Positions 36,072 through 47,777 of a stretch of 64,000 nt of DNA are shown here, in pieces; position 1 is the stretch's first letter, and each line of letters begins with the position of its first letter. This DNA comes from Chlamydoabsidia padenii. Its lineage: Eukaryota; Mucoromycota; Mucoromycetes; Mucorales; Cunninghamellaceae. A model generated the notes under the pieces. The model did not search any database. It saw only the letters and a program-made list of their open reading frames with translations, and was not told the origin of the DNA. A program made the translations under genes and the position numbers. The stretch is taken from the NCBI GenBank assembly GCA_025330725.1, contig JAIWND010000019.1, forward strand, positions 1 through 64,000, in the 5' to 3' direction.

Positions 36072-37214
36072 ATGAACAACAACAACACCGAAAAACGCGT
36101 ACGACAACAGAAAAAGTCAAGTCATGTCCACTTGTCGTCACCTCTTCCATCAACAACATCCAGTCCAGTCTCACCACCTCTCTCACCACTTGACAGTAAC
36201 AATCACCATAGCAAACATATATCACTTGGAGGAGGAGGCAATAGCAACAAGACTGAAGATGGTAAAACAGGTACGAACGATAAACGACGTAATACTTGGG
36301 TGGAAGCTACCAGACGGAAACCAACACCGCGCTCGGCAGATGGACCGACAACTGCCGATCCTTTTGCTGGTATGAAGACTTGCATCAACTATCAACAGGA
36401 AATCGAACGACTCAAGACTCTGGTGCCCAAGGTGGAAATCAAAAAACGGCCCTCATCATCTTCTTCTCTTCGACCCAACTCGACGGGTGGGACGGATTCA
36501 TCAGATATGATATCTTCTTCTTCTTCACAAGCCTCATCAATCTCTTCATCAACCACATCATCATCGTCTCATGACTCTGTGTCATCCTCATCAACCTCGG
36601 CCTGCTCTCCTTCTTCTTCTGCTACAAGTCTCAAATCTCTCTCAGTTCAACATTCCGTTGATAGCACTCCAACAATGACGATCTGTTTGAATGATGAATC
36701 ACCACTACTACCACCACCACCACCAGAAGATGACCATCTGCAGCAATCATCATCATCATCATCATCATCAGTGATAACGGACGAAGAAAAAACACGATTT
36801 TTGGAATTCATGCGGAGCTGGACTGGTGGATTAAATGGTTGGAATGGACAACCTAGGGAACAACAAAAGGGATGGATGTGGAATCAACAACCAAGGACAA
36901 GATCCGAACCCACCACTCCTCTTCATGAAATCCATCCATGGCATCAACATCAACAACAAAAGCAATATAATAATACATCAATGGATATGCCTAATCATCT
37001 TTACCAACCCATCTCTTCTCCACCAGCATTATCATCATACCATCAACAACCATTATACTTTACACCAATGCAACCCATATTCCACCAACCATTACCACCA
37101 CCACCAACTATGGAATGGCATGGAAATCTCGGCACTTCTTCTTCCATTGGTACTATTGGTGATCGACATCGACCTACTCGTCAACATGGCTCTTTTGGTG
37201 TCTCTGTTATGTAA
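36072..37214 (+). CDS. Ser/Pro/Gln-rich protein of unknown function
   Basis: Single exon, 380 residues, no family recognised. The first 80 residues are basic and Ser-rich. A conserved-looking block follows (RRNTWVEATRRKP, DPFAGMKTCINYQQEIERLKTLVPKVE), with an amphipathic helix that could pair. Then come long Ser runs, a Pro run (PPPPPPED) and a second ordered block (EEKTRFLEFMRSWTGGLNGW). The C-terminus is Gln/His/Pro-rich. Ser runs and lack of introns suggest a rapidly evolving regulatory or scaffold protein. The ATG at 36072 is preferred to in-frame upstream codons inside the CT-rich leader. Confidence 0.65.
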   Translation: MNNNNTEKRVRQQKKSSHVHLSSPLPSTTSSPVSPPLSPLDSNNHHSKHISLGGGGNSNKTEDGKTGTNDKRRNTWVEATRRKPTPRSADGPTTADPFAGMKTCINYQQEIERLKTLVPKVEIKKRPSSSSSLRPNSTGGTDSSDMISSSSSQASSISSSTTSSSSHDSVSSSSTSACSPSSSATSLKSLSVQHSVDSTPTMTICLNDESPLLPPPPPEDDHLQQSSSSSSSSVITDEEKTRFLEFMRSWTGGLNGWNGQPREQQKGWMWNQQPRTRSEPTTPLHEIHPWHQHQQQKQYNNTSMDMPNHLYQPISSPPALSSYHQQPLYFTPMQPIFHQPLPPPPTMEWHGNLGTSSSIGTIGDRHRPTRQHGSFGVSVM

Positions 37215-37681
37215 ACCCCTTCTCCTCATTAACATTTTTTATTACCCTTTCCACATATTTCACTTTTTTTATTACTATAATTACTTTATTCTACTCATGC
37301 TCATATTCTACTCTTTATTCTATCCAACTTCACTTCTTTATTCCGAAATGTACATTACACTTATCCCTTACTTTTACCCTCCTCCTCTTTTTTTTTCTTC
37401 TTGTTTTTTTTTTTTTTTTTTTTTTTTTTTTTGTGATCTTGTTATATCACTTGGCCTTTATCTATCTATTAAATATCTAGCTACTTTTTTTATTTTATTG
37501 GATTGAAATAAAACTATTTTTACAACCATATATAAACCCGTCTTGTGTTATAAAATTCATATACAATATTATTATATCAAAATATGACAATACAATATGT
37601 TTTTATTAATTAAACAGAGTAATAGGAAGGAGATAATGATAAACATATACAATGATGGGTGGTGGGGTATTCTGTTTTATA
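37215..37681. other. convergent 3' spacer
   Basis: T-rich tract at about 37407-37432 and AATAAA near 37507. No gene seen. Confidence 0.5.
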
Positions 37682-39607
37682 CTAAAGGTTATGGGTGTAG
37701 TTTGCAGGGAAGGTACCGGATTTGGGACCTAATTGACCATGCCACCAACTATCTCGGTCGTCTGTCCATTGAGTCACCGTGATATGATCGCCAGCCTTGA
37801 AGGAAAGATCACCTTGTTCTTGTCCATTAAAGTCATACTTGGCCACTACCACAAATGTATTCTTGCCTGGTATTGGTGAATGAGGTTTTTGGTGAATCTC
37901 AGTCAAGTGCGGTGATGATGGAATGGGTGCTATCGATGATGCCGATAATGATACTGGTGATGGTGTTGTTGTTGTTGTCGTTGTCGTATTTATCAAGGGT
38001 CGATGTCGTTCAGTTTGAGTTTGATACGATTGAGAGTGTTGTTTTTGTGGTGATGGTGGTAGAGACGTGTTGCTTGGTTCGTAAGGAGGAGGAGGTTCAG
38101 CAAAGTCAGTAGCAGCAGACGATGAAGGACCATCGGATGTTCTTGTATGAGGAGGCTGGTTGTGATACTGATTGACATCCCCATCACTGTGGCGAGGATT
38201 GAGTTGAGGTGGATTCCGAATAGATGATGATGGTTGTAACGATGATCTATGATGATAAAGTAATCGTTGTTGAGGCTTTTCAAGTGGATAACCATTAGCA
38301 GTTGTAGTAGGAGCCATGAATTGCTGTTGCTGTTGTTGTTGTTGTGGTGGTGGTGGTTGATAAGATCCTTGGTGAGAATACATTGATCCGAGACTAACAG
38401 TTGATTGAGGAGACATGGGTGGTGATGCCATTGGATGATGTTGTTGATATAAACTACCCATGTTGATTGACTTTGTAGGACCAAAGGTAACACCAGGTTG
38501 AGGACCAAATGCACCAATGGAGTACAGCATATTGTAGAGTTCATTGGCCATTTGAGGAGGAGGTACTGCACCTGTCAATATTTCACGAGCACTAATTCGT
38601 CGTCCATAAAAGCTGGCATTGGCTTTGAGTCGTTCTGATATTTTGGACCCTTCGAATGAATAGCCTAAATAGAAAAAGTATGATTAATCAAATTAGATCA
38701 TGCACAAGAATACATGTTTTTACTTGCCCACATATAAACCTTTGGAAGAGCTATAATAGATAATAGTATTAGTAAAATAGTGGAATAAAGATAAAGAGGA
38801 ATATATACCTGTAAGCATAAGTGGCAGCAATATGGTTCAGACTGGAAGCCGAGGCAGACACATCAGCGGTTCTTCCCAAAGGACCAGCAGCAACCGAAAC
38901 ACCCGCACCTAATTGTATTTGTCCACCAGCATCAAAAAAGGCTTTTACTGCTCCACGATAGTTCATAACAATCACAGAGTCAATGACTTCACCACCTGCT
39001 TGATGTCCGAATCCCTAGATGGATAGATTCGTTTAGTATGATATGTCTTTCCTCCATCAGTCCATGTTTTATCTTACCACAGAAGTCAAAGATATTCCAG
39101 AAGGTGCCGACCAGCCTAAACATGATAATCATATAATAAAGAGTTAATCAAAGAAGAAGCCCAAATCGTTTAATACTTACTTCCATTAGGTAATCTATAT
39201 CATATACGATCATAAAGAGTATTAATACATGAGTATATCCTATTTTAATCAACCATTTCTTACCTTGCAATAATGATACCAGTTCCTCCTTTTGCTGACA
39301 CCAGAAGCCCTACCCTGTATAGTCGAATGATCATGAGGCCATGAGCTTTTGCCAGCACAGAGGGTGGAATCAGTTTCTTGATATCTTGTCCTCTTCCAGG
39401 TTCTATATAAAAGTAAAATTTATATACCGACAAACCTTCAAGTATACTTCTCCTTCTTTTTTCCTTTACCTGTGAAGAAGCCGAGAATGCTTTCAGCCCG
39501 ACGGACATCCTCTACATTAATCAAAAGATTAAGTAAGATATCAAGATTGTCAATTCTTTTCAAAGTTACTTACTTTCCAAGTCAGAGATATTATAAATTG
39601 AGGACAT
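37682..39607 (-). CDS. LSB3: SYLF + SH3 actin-patch protein (LSB3/YSC84, SH3YL1 family)
   Basis: Eight exons (39607-39574, 39511-39470, 39402-39264, 39194-39181, 39115-39078, 39014-38809, 38750-38728, 38664-37682), about 492 residues. The N-terminal 230 residues form the SYLF lipid/actin-binding domain (IPPSVLAKAHGLMIIRLYRVG, AKGGTGIIIARLPNGSWSAPS, GEVIDSVIVMNYRGAVKAF). A Pro/Gln/Ser-rich linker leads to a C-terminal SH3 domain (VAKYDFNGQEQGDLSFK ... DDRDSWWHGQL). It acts at cortical actin patches in endocytosis, so functionally near ARP2. Exon 4 is a 14-nt micro-exon. The intron after exon 7 must use a GC donor (38727): the GT four bases on breaks the frame. Confidence 0.93.
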
Positions 39608-39697
39608 TAAGGTGTCGTTAAAATAATAAAAATAAAAATGTTGAGAGAAAAGAGGAAGAAAAAATTGGAGGAACCCAAGCTGAAGGGTTATATCAAT

Positions 39698-39712
39698 GGC
39701 GGGATTTAAAAA
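39698..39712 (+). promoter_or_regulatory. GGCGGGATTTAAAA motif, LSB3
   Basis: Plus-strand copy about 92-105 bp upstream of the minus-strand ATG at 39607. Confidence 0.6.
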
Positions 39713-40310
39713 TTACCCTATTTGCCAAGAAGGTGGGTTCCGTGTGTTACCAACTCGAATCATCATATGAGCCCCTAGACAAATACATTGGAAATTAGCC
39801 GACCTGAATACAGCAGTAATAAGATTACATTAAAATAGATTGCTGAGGTAGGGGAGGTGGAAATTATATTCATGCATGTACAAAGAGAAGAAGGGGACGG
39901 GAGAACAATCCAAGACTTTTTAGTAGAATGAGAAAAAGTCCATGCTACTTTTGGTGCGGCGACAAAGTGCAACGAGACTCGGCCAAGACTTTTTTTGTAG
40001 TGGCTAGAGCAACATGCTGAGTCCACTTTGGCCTTGAGAGTTTTATTATCCTTTTTTGGAAAAGCCCGTAGATCAGTTTATATTTAGAGTCGAGTAGATC
40101 TAATGGTTATGATGCGTTTTCAAACATGATATATCTCAATCACTGCACATAGTATCATGGTATTATGAAGAAGAAGAATAAAAGAGAAGGAGGGAGAAAT
40201 GCCATTCATGCACCTACGATCCAACTCGGAATAACATCGTTCTTACCTAATGTTAACAAAGACACATCGTTCATAGTTATGTCAACTCTCTGAGAAAGTT
40301 TCATATGTCA

Positions 40311-40324
40311 GCGGGATTTGAAAT
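40311..40324 (+). promoter_or_regulatory. GCGGGATTTGAAAT motif, intronless orphan
   Basis: Exact consensus, 103 bp before the ATG at 40427. Confidence 0.65.
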
Positions 40325-40426
40325 GATTTCGTCTCATTTATTTGATGATTCCTAATTTCTTTCTTTCTTTCTTTCTTCCCCCTGCCCCCCTTTCTCTCTC
40401 TCTCTCTCTCTCTCAAACTAATCAAG

Positions 40427-41317
40427 ATGGATCTATGGAATGATATGTGTACAAAGGCGTTTAATGGTGACGAACAATCCAATGACTTTATACAACTTAT
40501 TCAACGAAGCGGGCGACTGAATAAAGAAAATAACAATTTTATGGTCACTTTGGATAAAGAGTATCAACAACACGATATTCTATTATTATCACTCGGATTC
40601 ACTCACGATCCTTCCCATCAACATACGTATCTCTTATCCGGCGAAGAATGGGTGGCATTTAACCAAGCCAAGCGACAACGACGAATGGAATGGCATGGAA
40701 CATTACAACAAACACTCAAGCAAGAACTCGAGGCATGCATCGACCGAGTGCAAGTTCCTCTGGATCTCACCACAGGACAACGTCTGGTACTTGTCCAAGA
40801 ATTTTCCCGGAACCATAGGAAGAATGTGGGCTCTGTACCTTTTCTACGTGGTCTGGTAGGTTGTCTTCGTGCCCAGCTTTACAAACGTCAGTTGGTGGAT
40901 TGGCAAGTGGCAGAATACGTCCTGACACAGAATGGACAAGATGCTATGATGGATTATATACGATTGATACGCGGTATTCTCGGCATGACATTGGTGTTCA
41001 AGAAGGATGGATCTCATGACCAGGCGACAAATGGGATGGTGGCGGTGGATATGATGCCTCGGGAAACAACCGTGCCTGTGGTGGCGACAGCGACGGCAGT
41101 GGATGATGATGATCATTACATGATTTGGCGAATGAACCCGGATTTATCTGATCATGAATTGACGGATCTCTTGGAATGTTTACCTAGGCAACAATGTAAT
41201 CAATGCTTCCCTCTCTCTCCTGTCTCTCGGTCCAATTCCACTCTTTTACCATCTAGTTTTATATTGCGTTGGATCTCTCTTCTCTTTAAAAGATGTTTAT
41301 CTATTCTCCCTTTTTAA
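40427..41317 (+). CDS. Protein of unknown function, intronless
   Basis: Single exon, 296 residues, no family recognised. It starts MDLWNDMCTKAFNGDE after a CT-rich leader and 103 bp after a perfect promoter motif. The body is largely helical and charged (AFNQAKRQRRMEWHG, LVLVQEFSRNHRKNVGS, LVDWQVAEYVLTQNG), with a short acidic stretch (DDDDH) near residue 228. The last 50 residues are Ser/Leu/Phe-rich and could be read-through of a non-conserved tail. There are no membrane helices or catalytic motifs that I can identify. Confidence 0.65.
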   Translation: MDLWNDMCTKAFNGDEQSNDFIQLIQRSGRLNKENNNFMVTLDKEYQQHDILLLSLGFTHDPSHQHTYLLSGEEWVAFNQAKRQRRMEWHGTLQQTLKQELEACIDRVQVPLDLTTGQRLVLVQEFSRNHRKNVGSVPFLRGLVGCLRAQLYKRQLVDWQVAEYVLTQNGQDAMMDYIRLIRGILGMTLVFKKDGSHDQATNGMVAVDMMPRETTVPVVATATAVDDDDHYMIWRMNPDLSDHELTDLLECLPRQQCNQCFPLSPVSRSNSTLLPSSFILRWISLLFKRCLSILPF

Positions 41318-42079
41318 TTATTCCCCCCCCCTTCTCTTCCCTCCACTTTTATTTATTATATATATACCTTGATCTAATAAACTTGACTTTATACATTGAC
41401 TCTTAATATATATATACAGGATGGTATTTAAAAGGAGGGAAAACCTAATTAGGAAGCTCCGCTGACTTTTTGTTTTTGCATAATCTGGATGTTATATTGA
41501 TTTTGGAGTATGTCCAGCATTGACTAGGAACGAGGAAGGGCTTGAAGTAACGGGTAGTGGGCTTGATCATAAATTGAATAGATGGTCATTTCTTCTATTT
41601 GGCATATACGGTCAATAGTTCAAGTAAGATCGTCAAGTCACCACAAATCTTTAGAAATTATTTTATGATCCGATGCTTTGATCTTGCTTTTTAGCTCAAA
41701 GTATCATATCATACCATCAATGCAGGCACGACATATGTCAGTGCCACTTTAAATAGTCGGATAATGGCAATTTTTAATCCCCGACGCGGTCGTGAAAAAC
41801 AGAGTGCGCCAAGTCATGTCCTTATTTTCTTTTGTCACCTTTTCTTTTTCCTTCTTTATTTCCTTCATCTCATCTTTGCATCATATAATTCACCAGCGTC
41901 ACGAAAAGTAACCTTCTTTGTTTACTTTCACTCGCCAACAATATATACACTCTCTTTGATAAAAATCCTTTTGACCAACACACAGAAAAAAGTGATTCTT
42001 CATCTTATTTAATTGTCAACCCCACTATTCATCATCTTTTTATTATATCATCCATACACTCCATTATACTTTACTCAAC
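41318..42079. other. 762-bp spacer upstream of SEC21
   Basis: Polyadenylation-type AT repeats near 41360-41415, then AT-rich DNA. A distant motif relative (TTTTTAATCCCCGACGCG, about 41771-41788) lies 290 bp before the ATG. No gene seen. Confidence 0.5.
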
Positions 42080-45000
42080 ATGAACTATAGCAAACGAGAC
42101 GAAGACTCAGGTAATTGGTGCTTAAAAAAAGAAAACATACTATTATGGATGGGCGTCAGGGGTGTGGACAAATGGTGAAGGACAGGAAAGAAAAGAGAAA
42201 AAAAAAAAGGATGAAGATGGGCACGCGTGAAGCAAAGACTAATTAACTGAACTACTATATTATGTTACACTTAGGTGAAATTGGACTCTTTTATCATCTT
42301 GACAAAACGGCTGTCTTACAGGAAGCTCGTGTCTTCAACAACTCGCCCATCAATGCTCGGAAATGTCGTATTCTGTTGACCAAGATTATCTACCTGTTGT
42401 CCCTTGGTGAACCTTTTGCCTCAAAAGAAGCAACCGACCTCTTCTTTAACGTCATCAAGCTATTTCAATCTAAAGACGTAAGTATAAATATTGGGGGTGT
42501 AAAAAGTACATGGATGGGCAAAACACTAAACATCTTCTTTTATTTATATATAACACGACCAAAAAGACTTCTTTACGACAAATGATGTACCTTGTGATTA
42601 AGGAACTATCTGGTATTGCGGAGGATGTTATCATGGTGACTCAATCTTTGATTAAGGATATCCAATCGAAACAAGAAACCATCTACCGTGCCAATGCTAT
42701 CCGTGCTCTCTGTCTGATTACTGACGTAAAGCAAAAAGTTTATTTATTTTTATATATCATATATTAACCTTTTATTCCATCTAGCCTTCCATGATCCAAG
42801 GTATCGAACGTATTCTCAAGGCCTCTATTGTGGACAAGAACCCATCTGTATCTTCTGCTGCTTTGGTATCGTCCTATCACTTGTTTGATGTGGCCAAGGA
42901 TATTGTGCGTCGGTGGTCTAACGAAGTACAAGAGGCCGTTCATACGAAATCATCCAGCTCTAGCTTATCTTCAGCAGCCTCCTATATGACTAACTTTGGT
43001 GCTCAGCAAAACAATACTCCTGTCGTCATCTCAAGCAGCAACATCACTCAATATCATGCCTTGGGTTTACTCTATGTTATTCGCCAACATGATCGTATGG
43101 CTGTCACTAAATTGGTTCAAACATTCTCTGGTACACGTAGCAGTGGCTTCCTCGGTGGTGGTGGTGGTAGCGCTCTCAAGAATCCTGCGGCCGTTTGTCT
43201 TTTGATTCGATATGCTTGTAAAGTCATGGAAGAAGATCCAGGGTAAGATACAAAAACAAAAAGATGGAAAGAAGGGAACAGCTAACTAATATGCTGTTTA
43301 TACTCTTATATTATAGAACCTCTGCACGCATGTACGAACTGTTGGAAGGATATTTACGACACAAGAGTGATATGGTGAATCTTGAAGCTGCTCGAGCTAT
43401 TTGCGAAATACCTGATGCATCCATGAAAGAATTACATCCTGCCATTGCTGGTAAGTAACAAGAAAAAAATTGGGAAGTAAATAATGAATTATGTTACTCA
43501 CAGTAAGAGGGAGAGGGACTTCCTCTTTCTAATTTATATCTCTGTAGTTTTACAACTCTTCTTGTCATCACCAAAACCAACACTCCGCTTCGCCGCCATC
43601 CGTATTTTAAACAAACTCTCACTCACCAATCCAGCAGCCGTATCACCTTGTAATTTAGATATGGAAAATCTCATCACCGATCAAAACCGAAGTGTGGCAA
43701 CCTTTGCGATCACAACTTTATTGAAAACTGGAAATGAAGCCTCGGTGGATCGACTCATGAAGCAAATTTCGGGCTTTATGAGCGAAATATCGGATGAATT
43801 CAAGGTCATTGTGGTGGAAGCTATTCGGTCTTTGTGTCTAAAATTCCCTGCGAAACAAGTCATCATGCTAAACTTCCTCAGTGGTGTCTTACGAGATGAA
43901 GGTGGTTATGACTTTAAAAAGGCTGTAGTGGAGGCTATTTTTGATATGGTCAAGTTTATTACGGACTCCAAAGATGCTGGTAAATAGTGAAAGAAAAAAG
44001 AAAAAGGAAAACTGGACCTTTCTCATTCCTCTCTTCTTTTTATCTAGCTCTCTCACATTTGTGTGAATTCATCGAAGATTGCGAGTTCACCAAACTCTCT
44101 GTCCGTATTCTTCATGTCCTCGGTGTAGAAGGTCCCAAGGCTGCTACTCCAACAAAATACATCCGTTATATCTACAACAGAGTTATCTTGGAAAATTCCA
44201 TCATACGCGCTGCCGCTGTTAGTGCTCTGGCGAAGTTTGGTGTTAACGTACCTGATCCTCTGGTCAAGAAAAGTGTCAAGGTGTTACTGACAAGGTAAGG
44301 AAACCAGGTTTGGTGACACTTGTACTAAAATGATATTTGCTTATAGATGTTTAGATGATGTGGATGATGAAGTCCGTGATCGTGCTACATTGTATTTGGC
44401 GTTCATGGAAAACGAAGATATTGGGAAGCAGTATGTCCAAGACGGTAAGTGCTTTATGAGGGGATCGATTTAATAATATGGGACCATTACCTAACCTATC
44501 TATTGCGTTCATTTATTATATTAGATGCCACATTCGCTCTCCCTACTCTGGAACGCCAGCTTGTTGAATATGTGAATAGCCCACTTGCCAACGACAAAGA
44601 ATTCGATTTAGCAGGTGTGCCATTGATCAGCAAGGCACAAGAAGAAGACGAACGGCGCCGTTTACGTACACAAGATATCATCAGTCCATCCACACCATCT
44701 ACCTCTGGCGCCAATGGCGGATCTCCATTACCAACTTCCACCACTGGATCAACCTCTACACCTCATCATCACTTTGCTGGCAGTCTGGATCAACAAGCGG
44801 TTTATGCAGAACAATTGGCTCAAATACCTGCCTTCCAAACATTCGGTACCTTATTCAAGAGCTCCAGCAAACCTGTACCTTTGACAGAAAGCGAAACCGA
44901 ATACGTGATCCATTGTGTAAAACATACTTTTGCTCGACATGTCATCTTCCAATTTAACTGCACCAACACTCTTAATGATCAACTATTGGAAAATGTACAC

Positions 45001-45774
45001 ATGGTGATGCAACCGATGGATGATGCTCCTTTGGTCCAGGTGGTTGAAATTCCTGCACCGAAATTGGAATACAATGTGGCGGGATATATCTATGTAGCTT
45101 TTGAACAAGAAGATCCCGAAGACCTTGCTGTTGGTAAGTTGAAATTAATGATAGAGGGGGTTGGTGGCGACTTACTATTAAAACACGTGCCTTTGATTCA
45201 TGTGTTTCTGCTTCTTCTTCTTCTTCTTATTAGGTACATTCTCCAACACTTTGAAATTCGATGTCAAGGATTGTGACCCTACGACTGGTGAACCTGACCC
45301 TGAAGGTTACGATGACGAATACCAAGTTGAAGATATTGAAATAATGGTCAGTGATTACATTCGACCTAACTATGTATCTCAGTTTGCACAAGAATGGGAA
45401 ACTCTTGAAAATGAAGTGGTGGAAACATTTGCTCTGGACAAGGAAAAAGCACCAAGCTTGAAGGGTAAGAAGAAAGGAGGGGACAAGTTACTCAAGTTAT
45501 CCAATGCATAAATCTAAACATTCTGTTCATTTATATTATAGTGGCGTGTGTCTCTATCCTTGATCTACTTGGTATGCAGGCATTAGAAGATAGTGCATTG
45601 CCCAAGAGTGCAAATGTACATACATTGTTATTGGCTGGAACTTTTCTCGGTGGAATCAAGGTGCTGGCTCGCTGTCGAATGACATTCAGTAATACTTCTG
45701 GTGTGGCCTTTGAATTGGCAGTAAGAAGTCAAGATGCCTTTACCTCTCAAATGGTCTTGTCTGCTATAGCTTAA
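42080..45774 (+). CDS. SEC21: Coatomer gamma subunit (COPI)
   Basis: Eleven exons (42080-42110, 42275-42477, 42567-42725, 42785-43242, 43317-43450, 43548-43979, 44048-44294, 44347-44444, 44525-45133, 45234-45464, 45542-45774), about 944 residues, matching yeast SEC21 size. It opens with a short [12 protein letters not shown] leader, then the adaptin-type trunk ([52 protein letters not shown]). A linker rich in Thr/Ser/Gly precedes the appendage domain ([17 protein letters not shown] ... [18 protein letters not shown]). It builds the COPI coat for Golgi-to-ER traffic. High confidence. Confidence 0.96.
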
Positions 45775-46264
45775 AACTTGTCTCTTCTTTGTCATTTTAT
45801 TTACTATTATCATCATCATTACCATCATTACCATCATTATCACTCACTCCATTAACTTAGTTTAACTCTCTCTCTCTCTCTCCTCTTTTACAATTTACTT
45901 TATCCCTCCCCTTTATAAATATAAATATATATATATACAATAAAATCGGCCGATCCTTTTGATTTTTATATTGTTAGAGTAAAATGTCTTTGTTCTCCTG
46001 TCTTTTATGTTTTTAATTTGGTAAAGATTAACAAGGACAGGGTCTATCATGTAATTATAGAATCAACAATTACATCATCCTTTTATGGATAGTATGTACA
46101 CAGTCTAGGTCCAGGCTTTTCATCGCCATGTGGATCGACTAAAAAAAGGGGGGCTGGCGGTATTTGAATTTCCTTTTCTGTATAAATTATTGGACCCCAT
46201 TTTTCTTTTTTCTCTCTTTTTTCTTCTTCACACATTCATCAAAGGACGACTGGCCATCTTCCCA
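45775..46264. other. spacer with promoter of the PP1-docking-like gene
   Basis: SEC21 3' UTR with CAT/ATC simple repeat at about 45804-45840 and AATAAAA near 45939. Motif at 46156-46171. Confidence 0.5.
46156..46171 (+). promoter_or_regulatory. GGCGGTATTTGAATTT motif, PP1-docking-like gene
   Basis: Near-consensus copy about 94 bp before the ATG at 46265. Confidence 0.6.
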
Positions 46265-46904
46265 ATGTCTGTCCTTACTCAACCTACTACATCTACTCAT
46301 ACCTTGTTGGTGATTGGTGAAGTATCTCATTATCACTTTTATCAGTCTTTGAATCACCACGTTTCTCAGCACCATCGCTCGTCAAAATACCGTCCAACAA
46401 CAAAGAAGATTATACCCTCTATACCTCGGCAGCGTTGGTAAGATTAATAAAATAAAGTTATCTAAAGGAGCCAGATACTAACTTTTTTCTTTATGTAGTA
46501 AAGCACCTCCTAATTCACCACTCTCATTCATTCGACCACAAAAACTTCCTAACCAAGTCGCCGTGCCACCTGTCGATCTTTTATCAACCGCAGTACCATC
46601 AGCCCCAACATCATCACCATATCGATCACACTCCTCTGCAGATCTTTCAAACCATCTTCCCAGACCTCGAAAAGTCAGTTTTAATGAAAAAGTCATGGTC
46701 ATCTGCACACGGTTCAACGACGATGATAACACCGATCAGCCGTCCTTACCACCACCAACACCCACTCGACCATACCAAGCCCGGCGACATTCTACAGGGG
46801 AACGGATTATGGTGGATGATTATCGGCGTCGATGGGTCACTCTTGTTAATACTTTGAAACATTGGAAACCAACAACACATTCCCCTCCACGACCTATAGC
46901 TTAA
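46265..46904 (+). CDS. Small protein with RVxF-like PP1-docking motif
   Basis: Two exons (46265-46437, 46499-46904), about 192 residues, no full-length family recognised. The centre carries RPRKVSFNEKVMVICTRF, which matches the protein-phosphatase-1 docking form KVxF and its downstream E-K-V-x-V as seen in GADD34/PPP1R15 (KVRFSEKV). The C-terminus is Pro-rich, then RRHSTGERIMVDDYRRRW. Together this suggests a regulatory partner of PP1. The alternative is an unrelated disordered protein with a chance RVxF. The start ATG follows the promoter motif by about 95 bp. Confidence 0.65.
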
Positions 46905-47220
46905 ACTCTTCTAGTTGTATTCTTTTGTCTCATCATCATTAATAAAAAAAATCAATCATGTCTTTTATCCTCTTTGTCTTTGTATAGGATCATACATTTG
47001 GAAGGGCTGAATCTCGGGGTGATTCATATCAGCCATTGAAACCCTGATGGTGTTAAATCACTATGACAACAAAAAAAAAAAAGTTATTTATATCCACGTT
47101 TTCAACTCCGGTGATGTCGCATTACACAGGGCGTACAAGAACAAAAATAAACACAGATATAAAAGGACAACTGTTTTCCCTTTTCTTTCTTCTTTTTTTT
47201 TTTCTAGTACTCCCAACAAC
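46905..47220. other. short spacer
   Basis: 3' UTR with AATAAAAAAA near 46941 and a T-rich leader at about 47193-47205. A GGGGTGATTCATA element at about 47015 is a weak motif relative. No gene seen. Confidence 0.45.
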
Positions 47221-47526
47221 ATGCATCGACTCTTTGTATATATCTTTGCCTTCCTGATGATGATAATGGCTAGTCAAGCTGCCCCTGTAGTCCCTCAAGT
47301 CTGGTTAGATGAACAAGGTCAAGTGTTTGCCATTGCTTTTGAAGGTGCTTCTGATCAGGACATCAAGGTTCTGTCAAAACATATTGATATGGCCGATGAA
47401 GAAAACGACGAGGAAGAGGACGAAATGTATACTACACCAACTAATACAGTAGTTATTCTTCCAAATCCTTCTTTACAAGACAAGGTTGTAAATTATGTCA
47501 ATTCCCTCTTGTCTTTTTCTTCTTGA
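47221..47526 (+). CDS. Small secreted acidic protein
   Basis: Single exon, 101 residues. A clear signal peptide (MHRLFVYIFAFLMMIMASQA) with cleavage expected after SQA precedes a short mature chain of about 80 residues with an acidic patch (DEENDEEEDE) and no cysteines. No family recognised. Size, signal peptide and lack of introns fit a small secreted protein of unknown role. Confidence 0.6.
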   Translation: MHRLFVYIFAFLMMIMASQAAPVVPQVWLDEQGQVFAIAFEGASDQDIKVLSKHIDMADEENDEEEDEMYTTPTNTVVILPNPSLQDKVVNYVNSLLSFSS

Positions 47527-47777
47527 TCCCCGCCCTCCACTGTCCATATTATCATTTCCTCCCTCTTGTATACCTTTATCATTAAATATCCATTGTATAT
47601 ATAATCTACCTCTACAAAGCCCCATACAAAACCTTAATTTGCCCAATCCCATTTTTAAAAAAAGGGTAAAATAAAACAAATCTTTTATTCCATATCTATA
47701 ATACCCAACAATAATAAAAAAAAAGATAATGACTACATACTATAACTAATGATAATAATAAAAAGTGGTGATGGCCT

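Larger units (their letters stand above)
39608..40426. other. 818-bp divergent spacer
   Basis: Carries motif copies at 39698-39712 (for LSB3) and 40311-40324 (for the next gene). Between them two imperfect copies of a short direct repeat (CCAAGACTTTTT followed by GTAG) occur at about 39909 and 39981. No gene seen. Confidence 0.5.

Noticed and set aside
36835..37506. Second plus-frame (223 codons) overlapping the Ser-rich orphan
   Set aside because: Overlaps the longer ATG-started frame and is made of Ile/His/Tyr runs from repeats.
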